A DNA stretch of 64,000 nucleotides, taken from Symsagittifera roscoffensis. Lineage: Eukaryota; Xenacoelomorpha; Acoela; Convolutidae. Each line of letters begins with the position of its first letter. Positions within the stretch are counted from its first letter, which is position 1. The position numbers were made by a program, and so were the translations under genes. Of the stretch, positions 11,771 through 24,400 are shown in pieces. The notes below the pieces were generated by a model, which ran no database searches, was not told where the DNA came from, and was given only the letters and a program-made list of their open reading frames with translations. Location: assembly GCF_963678635.1 (NCBI RefSeq), contig NC_087069.1:31102776-31166775 (forward strand), written 5' to 3'.

Positions 11771-14700
11771 TTAAGCTAAAAATCTCGGTAGAAAGTCCTG
11801 TCAGGAAATCTATGACAAGTTTTCTCTGAGTTTTCCTGTCAATAGATCTAAGTCAAGTTAAAGTTCTCATTAAGTTAAGTTAGAAATCTCTGAAAGTTTC
11901 TGTCACGAGATCTAATTCAAGATTTAAATCTCGATACGTTAAGCTAGAAATCTCTGAGAATTCCTGTCACCGGATCTAAGTCAAGTTAGAAATCTCGATA
12001 ATTTAAGCTAGAAAACCCTGATATTTTCTGTCACCAGTTGTATGTCACTGATTTCTCATTGAGTTAGCATACAAATCTCTGAAAATGCCTGTCACGAAAG
12101 TCAAGGTAGAAATCTTGATAAGTTAAGCTAAAAATCTCGGAAAAAGTCCTGTCTCGAGATCTATGTCAAGTTTGAAATCTCAAAAATTTAAACTAGAATT
12201 CTCTGAGTTTTTCTGTCAAAAGATCTAAGTCAAGTTAAAATTCTCATTAAAATAAGCTAGACATCTCTGAAAATTTCTGTCACGAGATCTAAATCCAGGT
12301 CGATGAGTTCGGCTAGCGGTCTCTGATATGATATTTCCTGTCACGAGATCTAATTCAAAATAAAAATCTCGAGAAGTTAAGCTAGAAATCTCTGAAAGTT
12401 TCTGTCACGAGATCTAAATCAAGTTCGATGAGTTCGGCTAGCAATCTCTGAAATTTCCTGTCACAAGATCTAATTCATGTTAGAAATCTGGATAAGTTAA
12501 GCTAGAGATCTCTGAGAATTCCTGTCACCGGATCTATGTCAGGTTAGAAATCTTAATAATTTAGGCTAGACATATCAGGGAAAAACTTCTGTCACGAGAT
12601 CTAATTCAAGCTAGAAATCTCGATAATTTAAGCTATAAAACTCTGAGATTTCCTGACACCAGATCTAAGTCGAGACAAAATCAACATAAAATTCAGCTAA
12701 AAATCTATGAAAACTCCTGTCGAGAGATCTAACTCAAGCCTCGATGAGTTGAGCTAGAGTTAAATAGAAGTCTCGATGAGTTAAGCTAGAACTCTCTGAA
12801 AATCCACTTCACGAGATCTAAGTCAAGAAGATATCTCGCTAAATTACGCTAGTAATCTCTGAAAACTCCTGTCACGAGATCTATTTCATGTTAGAAATCT
12901 TGATAAATTAAGCTAGAAATCTCTGAGTTTTTCTGTCAATAGATCTAAGTCAAGTTAAATTTCTCATTAAGTTAAGCTAGCAATCTCTGAAATTTCCTGT
13001 CACGAGATCTAATTCAAATTAGAAATCTCGATAAGTTAAGCTGAAAATCTCTAAGAATTCCTGTCACCGGATCTATGTCATGTTAGAAATCTTGAAAATT
13101 TTAGCTAGAAATCTCGGGAAAAAGTTCTGTTACGAGATCTAGGTCAAGTAAGAAATTTCGATAATTTAAGCTATAAAACTCTGAGGTCTCCTGACACCAG
13201 ATCTAAGTCGAGTTAAAATCAACATAAAATTAAGCTAGAAATCTATGAAAACTCCTGTCGAGAGATCTAACTCAAGCCTCGATGAGTTGAGCTAGAGTTA
13301 AATAGAAGTCTCGATGAGTTAAGCTAGAACTCTCTGAAAATCCACTTCACGAGATCTAAGTCAAGAAGATATCTCGCTAAATTACGCTAGTAATCTCTGA
13401 AAACTCCTGTCACGAGATCTATTTCATGTTAGAAATCTTAATAAATTAAGCTAGAAAACTCAGGGAAAAAGTTCTGTCACGAGATCTAAGTCAAGTTAGA
13501 AATCTCGATAGTTTAGGATATAAAACTCTGGGATTTCCTGACACCAGATCTAAGTCGAGTTAAAATCCTCAATAAATTAAGCTAGAAATCTCTGAAAATT
13601 CCTCTCAAGAGATTTAGATGAAAATGGAAGTCTCGATAGCTTAAGCTATAAAAATGTGAGATTTCCTGACACCAGATCTAAGTTGAGTTAAAATCAACGT
13701 AAAATTAAGCTAGAAATCTATGAAAACTCCTGTCGAGAGATCTAACTCAAGCCTCGATGAATTGAGCTAGAGTTAAATGGAAGTCTCGATGAGTTAAGCT
13801 AGAATTCTCTGAAAATTCACTTCACGAGATCTAAGTCAAGAAGATATCTCGCTAAATTACGCTAGTAATCTCTGAAAACTCCTGTCACGAGATCTATGTC
13901 ATGTTATACATCTTGATAAATTAAGCTAGAAATCTCAGGGAAAAAGTTCTGTCACGAGATCTAAGTCAAGTTATAAATCTCGATAATTTAAGCTATAAAA
14001 CTCTGAGATTTCCTGACACCAGATCTAAGTCGAGTTGAAATCCTCATAAAATTAAGCTAGAAACCTCTGAAAATTCCTCTCACGAGATTTAAATTAAGTT
14101 AGAAGTTTCCATAGTTTAAGCTATAAATTTCTGAGTTTTCCTGACACCAGATCTAAGTCGAGTTAAAATCAACATAAAATTAAGCTAGGAATCTATGAAA
14201 ATTCCTGTCGAGAGATCTAATTCAAGCCTCGAATAGTTGAGCTAGAAGTCTCTGAAAATTCACGTCACGAGATCTAAATCAAGAAGATCTCTCGCTAAGT
14301 TAAGCTGAAAATCTCTTGATTTTTCTGTCACGAGATCTATGTAATGTTAGAAATCTTGATATATTAAGCAAGAAATCTCAGGGAAAAAATCTGTCACGCA
14401 ATCTAAGTCAAGTTAGAAAACTAGATAATTTAAGCTTTTATTTCTGATAATTTCTGTCACCAGATGTAAGCCAATTTAGATATTTCATTGAGTTGAGACA
14501 TAAACTTCTGACAATTCCTGTCACGAAAGTCAAGGTAGAAATCTCGATAGTTAAGCAAGAAGTTTCTGAAATTTCCTGTCACGAGATCTAAGTCAAGTTA
14601 GAAGTCTCGTTGAGTTAAGCTAGAAATCTCTGAAAGTTCCTGTGACGAGATCTATGTCAGGTTAAATTCATGTCACGATAAAATTCATGTCATGATAACT

Positions 14701-15011
14701 AAGTCATGTTAGAAATCTTGATAAGTTAAGCTAGAAATCTCGGGAAAAAATCCTGTCACGAGATCTATGTCAAGTTAGAAATCTCAATAATTTAAGCTAG
14801 AAATCTCTGAGTTTTCCTGTCAATAGATCTAAGTCAAGTTGAAATTCTCATTAAGTTTAGCTAGAAATCTCTGAAAGTTTCTGTCACGAAATCTAATTCA
14901 AGATTTAAATCTCGATATGTTAAGCTAGAAATGTCTGAGAATTCCTGTCACCGGATCTAAGTCAAGTTAGAAATCTCGATAATTTAAGCTAGAAAACCCT
15001 GATATTTTCTG
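11771..15011 (+). repeat. Mixed HOR segment: first ~700-bp unit, 475-bp modules
   Basis: TCACCAGTTGTATGTCACTG at 12,031 begins a unit that reappears 2,981 bp later at 15,012. The homology extends roughly 11,800-12,670 against 14,780-15,650. Between them lie extended 89-bp monomers beginning GAGAGATCTAACTC at 12,722, 13,260, 13,735 and 14,210; the last two intervals are exactly 475 bp. A 17-bp tandem doublet (AAATTCATGTCACGATA, then the same with T for C) sits at 14,664-14,697. No gene is visible. Confidence 0.75.
12900..14660 (+). repeat. Dispersed duplication partner of 20.2-22.8 kb
   Basis: From about 12,900 to 14,020 the order of marker words matches 20,218-21,338 at an offset of 7,318: the AGCTGAAAATCTCTAAG marker (13,041 to 20,359), GAGAGATCTAACTC at 13,260 to 20,578 and 13,735 to 21,053. 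From about 14,035 the match continues at an offset of 8,142 (14,210 to 22,352). The partner therefore carries 824 bp more (475 + 349), inserted by extra module duplication. Confidence 0.75.
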
Positions 15012-17725
15012 TCACCAGTTGTATGTCACTGATTTCTCATTGAGTTAGCATACAAATCTCTGAAAATGCCTGTCACGAAAGTCAAGGTAGAAATCTTGAT
15101 AAGTTAAGCTAAAAATCTCGGAAAAAGTCCTGTCGCGAGATCTATGTCAAGTTTGAAATCTCAAAAATTTAAACTAGAATTCTCTGAGTTTTCTGTCAAA
15201 AGATCTAAGTCAAGTTAAAACTCTCATTAAAATAAGCTAGACATCTCTGAAAATTTCTGTCACGAGATCTAAATCCAGGTCGATGAGTTCGGCTAGCGGT
15301 CTCTGATATGATATTTCCTGTCACGAGATCTAATTCAAAATAAAAATCTCGAGAAGTTAAGCTAGAAATCTCTGAAAGTTTCTGTCACGAGATCTAAATC
15401 AAGTTCGATGAGTTCGGCTAGCAATTTCTGAAATTTCCTGTCACAAGATCTAATTCATGTTAGAAATCTGGATAAGTTAAGCTAGAAATCTCTGAGAATT
15501 CCTGTCACCGGATCTATGTCAGGTTAGAAATCTTGATAATTTAGGCTAGACATCTCAGTGAAAAACTTCTGTCACGAGATCTAATTCAAGCTAGAAATCT
15601 CGATAATTTAAGCTATAAAACTCTGAGATTTCCTGACACCAGATCTAAGTCGAGACAAAATCAAGTTTTATATCTCGATATGCTAAGCTAGAAGTCCCTG
15701 AAATTTTCTGTCACCAGTTGTATGTCACCTAAGATTTTTCATTCAGTTAGGATACAAATCTTTGACAATACCTGTCACGAAAGTCAAGGTAGAAATCTTG
15801 ATAAGTTAAGCTAAAAATCTCGGAAAAAGTCCTGTCGCGAGATCTATGTCAAGTTTGAAATCTCAAAAATTTAAACTAGAATTCTCTGAGTTTTCTGTCA
15901 AAAGATCTAAGTCAAGTTAAAACTCTCATTAAAATAAGCTAGACATCTCTGAAAATTTCTGTCACGAGATCTAAATCCAGGTCGATGAGTTCGGCTAGCG
16001 GTCTCTGATATGATATTTCCTGTCACGAGATCTAATTCAAAATAAAAATCTCGAGAAGTTAAGCTAGAAATCTCTGAAAGTTTCTGTCACGAGATCTAAA
16101 TCAAGTTCGATGAGTTCGGCTAGCAATTTCTGAAATTTCCTGTCACAAGATCTAATTCATGTTAGAAATCTGGATAAGTTAAGCTAGAAATCTCTGAGAA
16201 TTCCTGTCACCGGATCTATGTCAGGTTAGAAATCTTGATAATTTAGGCTAGACATCTCAGTGAAAAACTTCTGTCACGAGATCTAATTCAAGCTAGAAAT
16301 CTCGATAATTTAAGCTATAAAACTCTGAGATTTCCTGACACCAGATCTAAGTCGAGACAAAATCAAGTTTTATATCTCGATATGCTAAGCTAGAAGTCCC
16401 TGAAATTTTCTGTCACCAGTTGTATGTCACCTAAGATTTTTCATTCAGTTAGGATACAAATCTTTGACAATACCTGTCACGAAAGTCAAGGTAGAAATCT
16501 TGATAAGTTAAGCTAAAAATTTCGGAAAAATTCCTGTGACGAGATCTATGTCAAGTTTGAAATCTCAAAAACATAAACTAGAATTCTTTGAGTTTTACTG
16601 TCAAAGATCTAAGTCAAGTTAAAATTCTTATTAAAATAAGCTAGAAATCTCTGAAAATTTCTGTCACGAGATCTAAATCAAGTTCGATGAGTTCGGCTAG
16701 CGATCTCTGGTATGATATTTCCTGTCACGAGATCTAATCCAAGTTAAAAATCTCGATAAGTTAAGCTAGAAATCTCTGAAAGTTTCTGTCACGAGATCTA
16801 AATCAAGTTCGATGAGTTCGGCTAGCAATCTCTGAAATTTCCTGTCACCTGATCTAATTCAAGTTAGAAATCTGGATAAGTTAATCTAGAAATCTCTGAG
16901 AATTCCTGTCACCGGATCTATGTCAGGTTAGAAATCTTGATAAATTAGGCTAGAACTCTCAGTGAAAAACTTCTGTCACGAGATCTAAGTCAAGCTAGAA
17001 ATCTCGATAATTTAAGCTATAAAACTCTGAGATTTCCTGACACCAGATCTAAGTCGAGACAAAATCAAGTTTTATATCTCGATATGCTAAGCTAGAAGTC
17101 CCTGAAATTTTCTGTTACCAGTTGTATGTCACCTAAGATTTTTCATTCAGTTAGGATACAAATCTTTGACAATACCTGTCACGAAAGTCAAGGTAGAAAT
17201 CTTGATAAGTTAAGCTAAAAATCTCGGAAAAAGTCCTGTGACGAGATCTATGTCAAGTTTGAAATCTCAAAAACATAAACTAGAATTCTCTGAGTTTTAC
17301 TGTCAAAAGATCTAAGTCAAGTTAAAATTCTTATTAAAATAAGCTAGAAATCTCTGACAATTTCTGTCACGAGATCTAAATCAAGTTCGATGAGTTCGGC
17401 TAGCGATCTCTGGTATGATATTTCCTGTCACGAGATCTAATCCAAGTTAAAAATCTCGATAAGTTAAGCTAGAAATCTCTGAAAGTTTCTGTCACGAGAT
17501 CTAAATCAAGTTCGATGAGTTCGGCTAGCAATCTCTGAAATTTCCTGTCACCTGATCTAATTCAACTTAGAAATCTGGATAAGTTAATCTAGAAATCTCT
17601 GAGAATTCCTGTCACCGGATCTATGTCAGGTTAGAAATCTTGATAAATTAGGCTAGAACTCTCAGTGAAAAACTTCTGTCACGAGATCTAAGTCAAGCTA
17701 GAAATCTCGTTAATTTAAGCTATAA
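15012..17725 (+). repeat. HOR tandem array, about 700-bp unit, four copies
   Basis: Units start at TCACCAGTTGTATGTCAC (or TTACCAG in the last) at 15,012, 15,711, 16,413 and 17,115, giving 699, 702 and 702 bp. This is the most regular HOR in the window, about eleven monomers per unit. Each unit carries the words GATATGATATTTCCTG (or GTATGATATTTCC) and GAGACAAAATCAAG. The second, third and fourth copies are closest to one another. The fourth is cut short near 17,716, where CTCCTGACACC follows directly on TAAAACT and other monomers take over. Confidence 0.88.
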
Positions 17726-17875
17726 AACTCCTGACACCAGATCTAAGTCGAGTTAAAATCAACATAAAATTCAGCTAGAAATCTATGAAAACTCCTGTCG
17801 AGAGATCTAAATCAAGCCTCGATGAGTTGAGCTAGATTTAAATAGAAGTCTCGATCAGTTACGCTAGAAATCTCT
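17726..17875 (+). repeat. Satellite linker between HOR blocks
   Basis: This short stretch has an 89-bp extended monomer (GAGAGATCTAAATCAAGCC) and one plain monomer, joining the ~700-bp array to the next duplicated block. Nothing else is seen. Confidence 0.7.
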
Positions 17876-20653
17876 GAATACTCACGTCACGAGATCTAAG
17901 TCAAGAAGATATCTCGCTAAGTTAAGCTGGGAATCTCTTAAGTTTTCTGTCACGTTAGATAAGATCTATAAGATCTATGTCATGTTAGATATCTTGATAA
18001 ATTAAGCTAGAAGTCTCAGGGAAAAAATTCTATCACGAGGTCTAAGTCAAGTTAGAAATCTCGATTAATTAAGCTATAAAACTCTGAGATTTCCTGACAC
18101 CAGATCTATGTCGAGTTAAAAATTTCATAAAATTAAGCAAGAAATCTCTGAAAATTCCTCTCACACGACCTAAGTCAAGTTAGAAAACTCGATAAGTTAA
18201 GCTTTAATTTCTAATAATTTCTGTCATCAGATGTAAGTCAAGTTAGAAATCTCATTGAGTTAAAATAAAAACTTCTGAAAACTCGTGTCACGAGACCAAT
18301 GTCATGTTAGATATCTCGATAAGTTAAGCTTGAAATCTCTGAAAAATCCTGTCACGAGATCTAAGTCAAGTTAGAAATCTCATTGAGTTAAACTAGAACT
18401 CTCTGAAATTTACTGTCACGAGATATAAGTCAACTTAGAAATCTCATTGAGTTAAGCTCGAGTTCTCTGAGAATTCTTGTCACGAGATCTACGACATGTT
18501 CGAATTTTCGATGAGTTAGGTTACCAATCTCTTAAAATTCCTGTCACGAGATCTATGTCATGTTAGATATCTTGATAGGTTAAGCTAAAAGTTTCGGGAA
18601 AAAATCCTGTCACGAGATCTATGTCAAGTTTGAAATCTCAATGAATTAAGCTAGAAATATCTGAGTTTTTCTGTCAATAGATCTAAGTCAAGTTAAATTT
18701 CTCATTAAGTTAGGCAAGAAATATCTGCAAATTCCTGCCACGAGATCTATGTCAAGAAGATCTCTCGCTGCGTTAAGCTGGAAGTCTCTGAAAACTTCGG
18801 TCACGAGATCTCTGTCATGTTAAAAACCTTGATAAATTAAGCTAGAAATCTCTGAGTTTTTCTGTCAATAGATCTAAGTCAAGTTAAATTTCTCATTAAG
18901 TTAAGCTAGCAATCTCTGAAATTTCCTGTCACGAGATCTAATTCAAATTAGAAATCTCGATAAGTTAAGCTGAAAATCTCTAAGAATTCCTGTCACCGGA
19001 TCTATGTCATGTTAGAAATCTTGAAAATTTTAGCTAGAAATCTCGGGAAAAAGTTCTGTCACGAGATCTAGGTCAAGTAAGAAATTTCGATAATTTAAGC
19101 TATAAAACTCTGAGGTCTCGTGACACCAGATCTAAGTCGAGTTAAAATCAACATAAAATTAAGCTAGAAATCTATGAAAACTCCTGTCGAGAGATCTAAC
19201 TCAAGCCTCGATGAGTTGAGCTAGAGTTAAATAGAAGTCTCGATGAGTTAAGCTAGAACTCTCTGAATACTCACGTCACGAGATCTAAGTCAAGAAGATA
19301 TCTCGCTAAGTTAAGCTGGGAATCTCTTAAGTTTTCTGTCACGTTAGATAAGATCTATAAGATCTATGTCATGTTAGATATCTTGATAAATTAAGCTAGA
19401 AGTCTCAGGGAAAAAATTCTATCACGAGGTCTAAGTCAAGTTAGAAATCTCGATTAATTAAGCTATAAAACTCTGAGATTTCCTGACACCAGATCTATGT
19501 CGAGTTAAAAATTTCATAAAATTAAGCAAGAAATCTCTGAAAATTCCTCTCACACGACCTAAGTCAAGTTAGAAAACTCGATAAGTTAAGCTTTGTTTTC
19601 TAATAATTTCTGTCATCAGATGTAAGTCAAGTTAGAAATCTCATTGAGTTAAGATAAAAACTTCTGAAAACTCGTGTCACGAGACCAATGTCATGTTAGA
19701 TATCTCGATAAGTTAAGCTTGAAATCTCTGAAAAATCCTGTCACGAGATCTAAGTCAAGTTAGAAATCTCATTGAGTTAAACTAGAACTCTCTGAAATTT
19801 ACTGTCACGAGATATAAGTCAACTTAGAAATCTCATTGAGTTAAGCTAGAGTTCTCTGAGAATTCTTGTCACGAGATCTACGTCATGTTCGAATTCTCGA
19901 TGAGTTAGGTTACCAATCTCTTAAAATTCCTGTCACGAGATCTATGTCATGTTAGATATCTTGATAGGTTAAGCTAAAAGTTTCGGGAAAAAATCCTGTC
20001 ACGAGATCTATGTCAAGTTTGAAATCTCAATGAATTAAGCTAGAAATATCTGAGTTTTTCTGTCAATAGATCTAAGTCAAGTTAAATTTCTCATTAAGTT
20101 AGGCAAGAAATATCTGAAAATTCCTGCCACGAGATCTATGTCAAGAAGATCTCTCGCTAAATTAAGCTGGAAGTCTCTGAAAACTTCGGTCAATAGATCT
20201 CTGTCATGTTAAAAACCTTGATAAATTAAGCTAGAAATCTCTGAGTTTTTCTGTCAATAGATCTAAGTCAAGTTAAATTTCTCATTAAGTTAAGCTAGCA
20301 ATCTCTGAAATTTCCTGTCACGAGATCTAATTCAAATTAGAAATCTCGATAAGTTAAGCTGAAAATCTCTAAGAATTCCTGTCACCGGATCTATGTCATG
20401 TTAGAAATCTTGAAAATTTTAGCTAGAAATCTCGGGAAAAAGTTCTGTTACGAGATCTAGGTCAAGTAAGAAATTTCGATAATTTAAGCTATAAAACTTT
20501 GAGGTCTCCTGACACCAGATCTAAGTCGAGTTAAAATCAACATAACATTAAGCTAGAAATCTATGAAAACTCCTGTCGAGAGATCTAACTCAAGCCTCGA
20601 TGAGTTGAGCTAGAGTTAAATAGAAGTCTCGATGAGTTAAGCTAGAACTCTCT
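17876..20653 (+). repeat. HOR tandem pair, 1,389-bp unit
   Basis: Copy one is about 17,876-19,264 and copy two 19,265-20,653. The rare word CACGTTAGATAAGATCTATA occurs at 17,951 and 19,340 (1,389), and later markers keep that offset through the 89-bp monomer at the right end. Differences by eye are few, for example GAATTTTCGATGAG versus GAATTCTCGATGAG. The junctions fall inside homologous monomers (CTCTGAATACTCACG), as expected of unequal exchange. Confidence 0.87.
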
Positions 20654-21401
20654 GAAAATCCACTTCACGAGATCTAAGTCAAGAAGATATCTCGCTAAGT
20701 TACGCTAGTAATCTCTGAAAACTCCTGTCACGAGATCTGTGTCATGTTAGAAATCTTGATAAGTTAAGCTAGAAAACTCAGGGAAAAAGTTCTGTCACGA
20801 GATCTAAGTCAAGTTAGAAATCTCGATAATTTAGGATATAAAACTCTGGGATTTCCTGACACCATATCTAAGTCGAGTTGAAATCCTCATTAAATTAAGC
20901 TAGAAATCTCTGAAAATTCCTCTCAAGAGATTTAGATGAAAATGGAAGTCTCGATAGCTTAAGCTATAAAAATCTGAGATTTCCTGACACCAGATCTAAG
21001 TTGAGTTAAAATCAACGTAAAATTAAGCTAGAAATCTATGAAAACTCCTGTCGAGAGATCTAACTCAAGCCTCGATGAATTGAGCTAGAATTAAATGGAA
21101 GTCTCGATGAGTTAAGCTAGAATTCTCTGAAAATTCACTTCACGAGATCTAAGTCAAGAAGATATCTCGCTAAATTACGCTAGTAATCTCTGAAAACTCC
21201 TGTCACGAGATCTATGTCATGTTATACATCTTGATAATTTAAGCTAGAAATCTCAGGGAAAAAGTTCTGTCACGAGATCTAAGTCAAGTTATAAATCTCG
21301 ATAATTTAAGTTTTAAAAAACTCTGAGATTTCCTGACACCAGATTTAAGTCGAGTTAAAATCAACATAAAATTAAGCTAGAAATCTATGAAAACTCCTGT
21401 C
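20654..21401 (+). repeat. Satellite with 475-bp modules
   Basis: Extended monomers start GAGAGATCTAACTC at 20,578 (just to the left) and 21,053, 475 bp apart. A further interval of 349 bp leads to 21,402. It contains an odd TAAGTTTTAAAAAACTCTGAG monomer near 21,306. No gene is visible. Confidence 0.7.
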
Positions 21402-24400
21402 GAGAGATCTAACTCAAGCCTCGATGAGTTGAGCTAGAGTTAAATAGAAGTCTCGATGAGTTAAGCTAGAACTCTCTGAAAATCCACTCCACGAGATCTA
21501 AGTCAAGAAGATATCTCGCTAAATTACGCTAGTAATCTCTGAAAACTCCTGTCACGAGATCTGTGTCATGTTAGAAATCTTGATAAATTAAGCTAGAAAA
21601 CTCAGGGAAAAAGTTCTGTCACGAGATCTAAGTCAAGTTAGAAATCTCGATAATTTAGGATATAAAACTCTGGGATTTCCTGACACCATATCTAAGTCGA
21701 GTTAAAGTCCTCATTAAATTAAGCTAGAAATCTCTGAAAATTCCTCTCAAGAGATTTAGATGAAAATGGAAGTCTCGATAGCTTAAGCTATAAAAATCTG
21801 AGATTTCCTGACACCAGATCTAATTTGAGTTAAAATCAACGTAAAACTAAGCTAGAAATCTATGAAAACTCCTGTCGAGAGATCTAACTCAAGCCTCGAT
21901 GAATTGAGCTAGAGTTAAATGGAAGTCTCGATGAATTAAGCTAGAATTCTCTGAAAATTCACTTCACGAGATCTAAGTCAAGAAGATATCTCGCTAAATT
22001 ACGCTAGTAATCTCTGAAAACTCCTGTCACGAGATCTATGTCATGTTATACATCTTGATAAATTAAGCTACAAATCTCAGGGAAAAAGTTCTGTCACGAG
22101 ATCTAAGTCAAGTTATAAATCTCGATAACTTAAGCTATAAAACTCTGAGATTTCCTGACACCAGATCTAAGTCGAGTTGAAATCTTCATAAAATTAAGCT
22201 AGAAACCTCTGAAAATTCCTCTCACGAGATTTAAATTAAGTTAGAAGTTTCGATAGTTTAAGCAATAAATTTCTGAGTTTTCCTGACACCAGATCTAAGT
22301 CGAGTTAAAATCAACATAAAATTAAGCTAGGAATCTATGAAAATTCCTGTCGAGAGATCTAATTCAAGCCTCGATGAGTTGAGCTAGAAGTCTCTGAAAA
22401 TTCACGCCACGAGATCTAAATCAAGAAGATCTCTCGCTAAGTTAAGCTGAAAATCTCTTGATTTTTCTGTCACGAGATCTATGTAATGTTAGAAATCTTG
22501 ATATATTAAGCAAGAAATCTCAGGGAAAAAATCTGTCACGCAATCTAAGTCAAGTTAGAAAACTAGATAATTTAAGCTTTTATTTCTGATAATTTCTGTC
22601 ACCAGATGTAAGCCAATTTAGATATCTCATTGAGTTGAGACAGAAACTTCTGACAATTCCTGTCACGAAAGTCAAGGTAGAAATCTCGATAGTTAAGCAA
22701 GAAGTTTCTGAAATTTCCTGTCACGAGATCTAAGTCAAGTTAGAAGTCTCGTTGAGTTAAGCTAGAAATCTCTGAAAGTTCCTGTGACGAGATTTATGTC
22801 AGGTTAGATATCTTGATAAATTAAGCTAAAATTCTCGGGAAAAAATCCTGTCACGAGATCTAAGTCAAGTTAGAAATCTCGATAAGTTAAGCTATGAAAC
22901 TCTGAGATTTCCTTACACCGGATCCAAGTCGAGTTAAAATCCTCATAAAATTAAGCTAGAAATCTCCGAAAATTCCTCTCACGAGGTCTAAGTCAAGTTA
23001 GAAAACTCGATAAGTTAAGCTTTTATTTCTGATAATTTCTGTCACCAGATGTAAGTCAAGTTAGAAGTCTCATTGAGTTAAGATAGAAACTTCTGACAAT
23101 GCCTTCACGAAAGTCAAGGTAGAAATCTCGATAAGTTAAGCAAGAAGTTTCTGAAAATTTCTGTTGCGAGATCTAAGTCAACAAGATATCTCGCTAAGAT
23201 ACGCTAGTAATCTCTGCAAGTTGCTGTCACGAGATCAATGTCATGTTAGATATCTTGATAAATTAAGCTACGACTTTCGGGAAAAAACTCCTGTCACGAG
23301 ATTTATGTCAAATTTGAAATCTCAATAATTTAAGCTAGAAGTCTCTGAGTTTTTTTGTCAATAGATCTAAGTCAAGTTAAAAATCGCAATAAGTTAAGCT
23401 AGAAATCTCTGAAAGTTTCTGACACGAGAGCTAAGTCAATTCGATGAGTTCGGCTAGCAATCTAAAATTTCTCGTCACGGGATCTATGCCAAAGTAGAAA
23501 TCTTGATTAGAAATCTCAGAGAAAAAATTCGGTCAGGATATCTAAGTCAAGTTAGAAATCTCGATAAGTTAAGCTATAAAACTCTGAGATTTCCTGACAC
23601 CAGATGTAAGTCGAGTTAAAATCCTCATTAAATTAAGCTAGAAATCTCTGAAAATTCCTCTCAAGAGATTTAGATGAAAATGGAAGTCTCGATAGCTTAA
23701 GCTATAAAAATCTGAGATTTCCTGACACCAGATCTAAGTTGAGTTAAAATCAACGTAAAATTAAGCTAGAAATCTATGAAAACTCCTGTCGAGAGATCTA
23801 ACTATAGCCTCGATGAGTTGAGCTAGAGTTAAATAGAAGTCTCGTTGAGTTAAGCTAGAATTCTCTGAAAATTCCTGTCACAAGATCTGAGTCAAGAAGA
23901 TATCTCGCTAAATTACGCTAGTAATATCTGAAAACTCCTGTCACGAGATCTGTGTCATGTTAGAAATCTTGATAAATTAAGCTAGAAAACTCAGGGAAAA
24001 AGTTCTGTCACGAGATCTAAGTCAAGTTAGAAATCTCGATAATTTAGGATATAAAACTCTGGGATTTCCTGACACCATATCTAAGTCGAGTTAAAATCCT
24101 CATTAAATTAAGCTAGAAATCTCTGAAAATTCCTCTCAAGAGATTTAGATGAAAATGGAAGTCTCGATAGCTTAAGCTATAAAAATCTGAGATTTCCTGA
24201 CACCAGATCTAAGTTGAGTTAAAATCAATGTAAAATTAAGCTAGAAATCTATGAAAACTCCTGTCGAGAGATCTAACTCAAGCCTCGATGAATTGAGCTA
24301 GAGTTAAATGGAAGTCTCGATGAGTTAAGCTAGAATTCTCTGAAAATTCACTTCACGAGATCTAAGTCAAGAAGATATCTCGCTAAATTACGCTAGTAAT

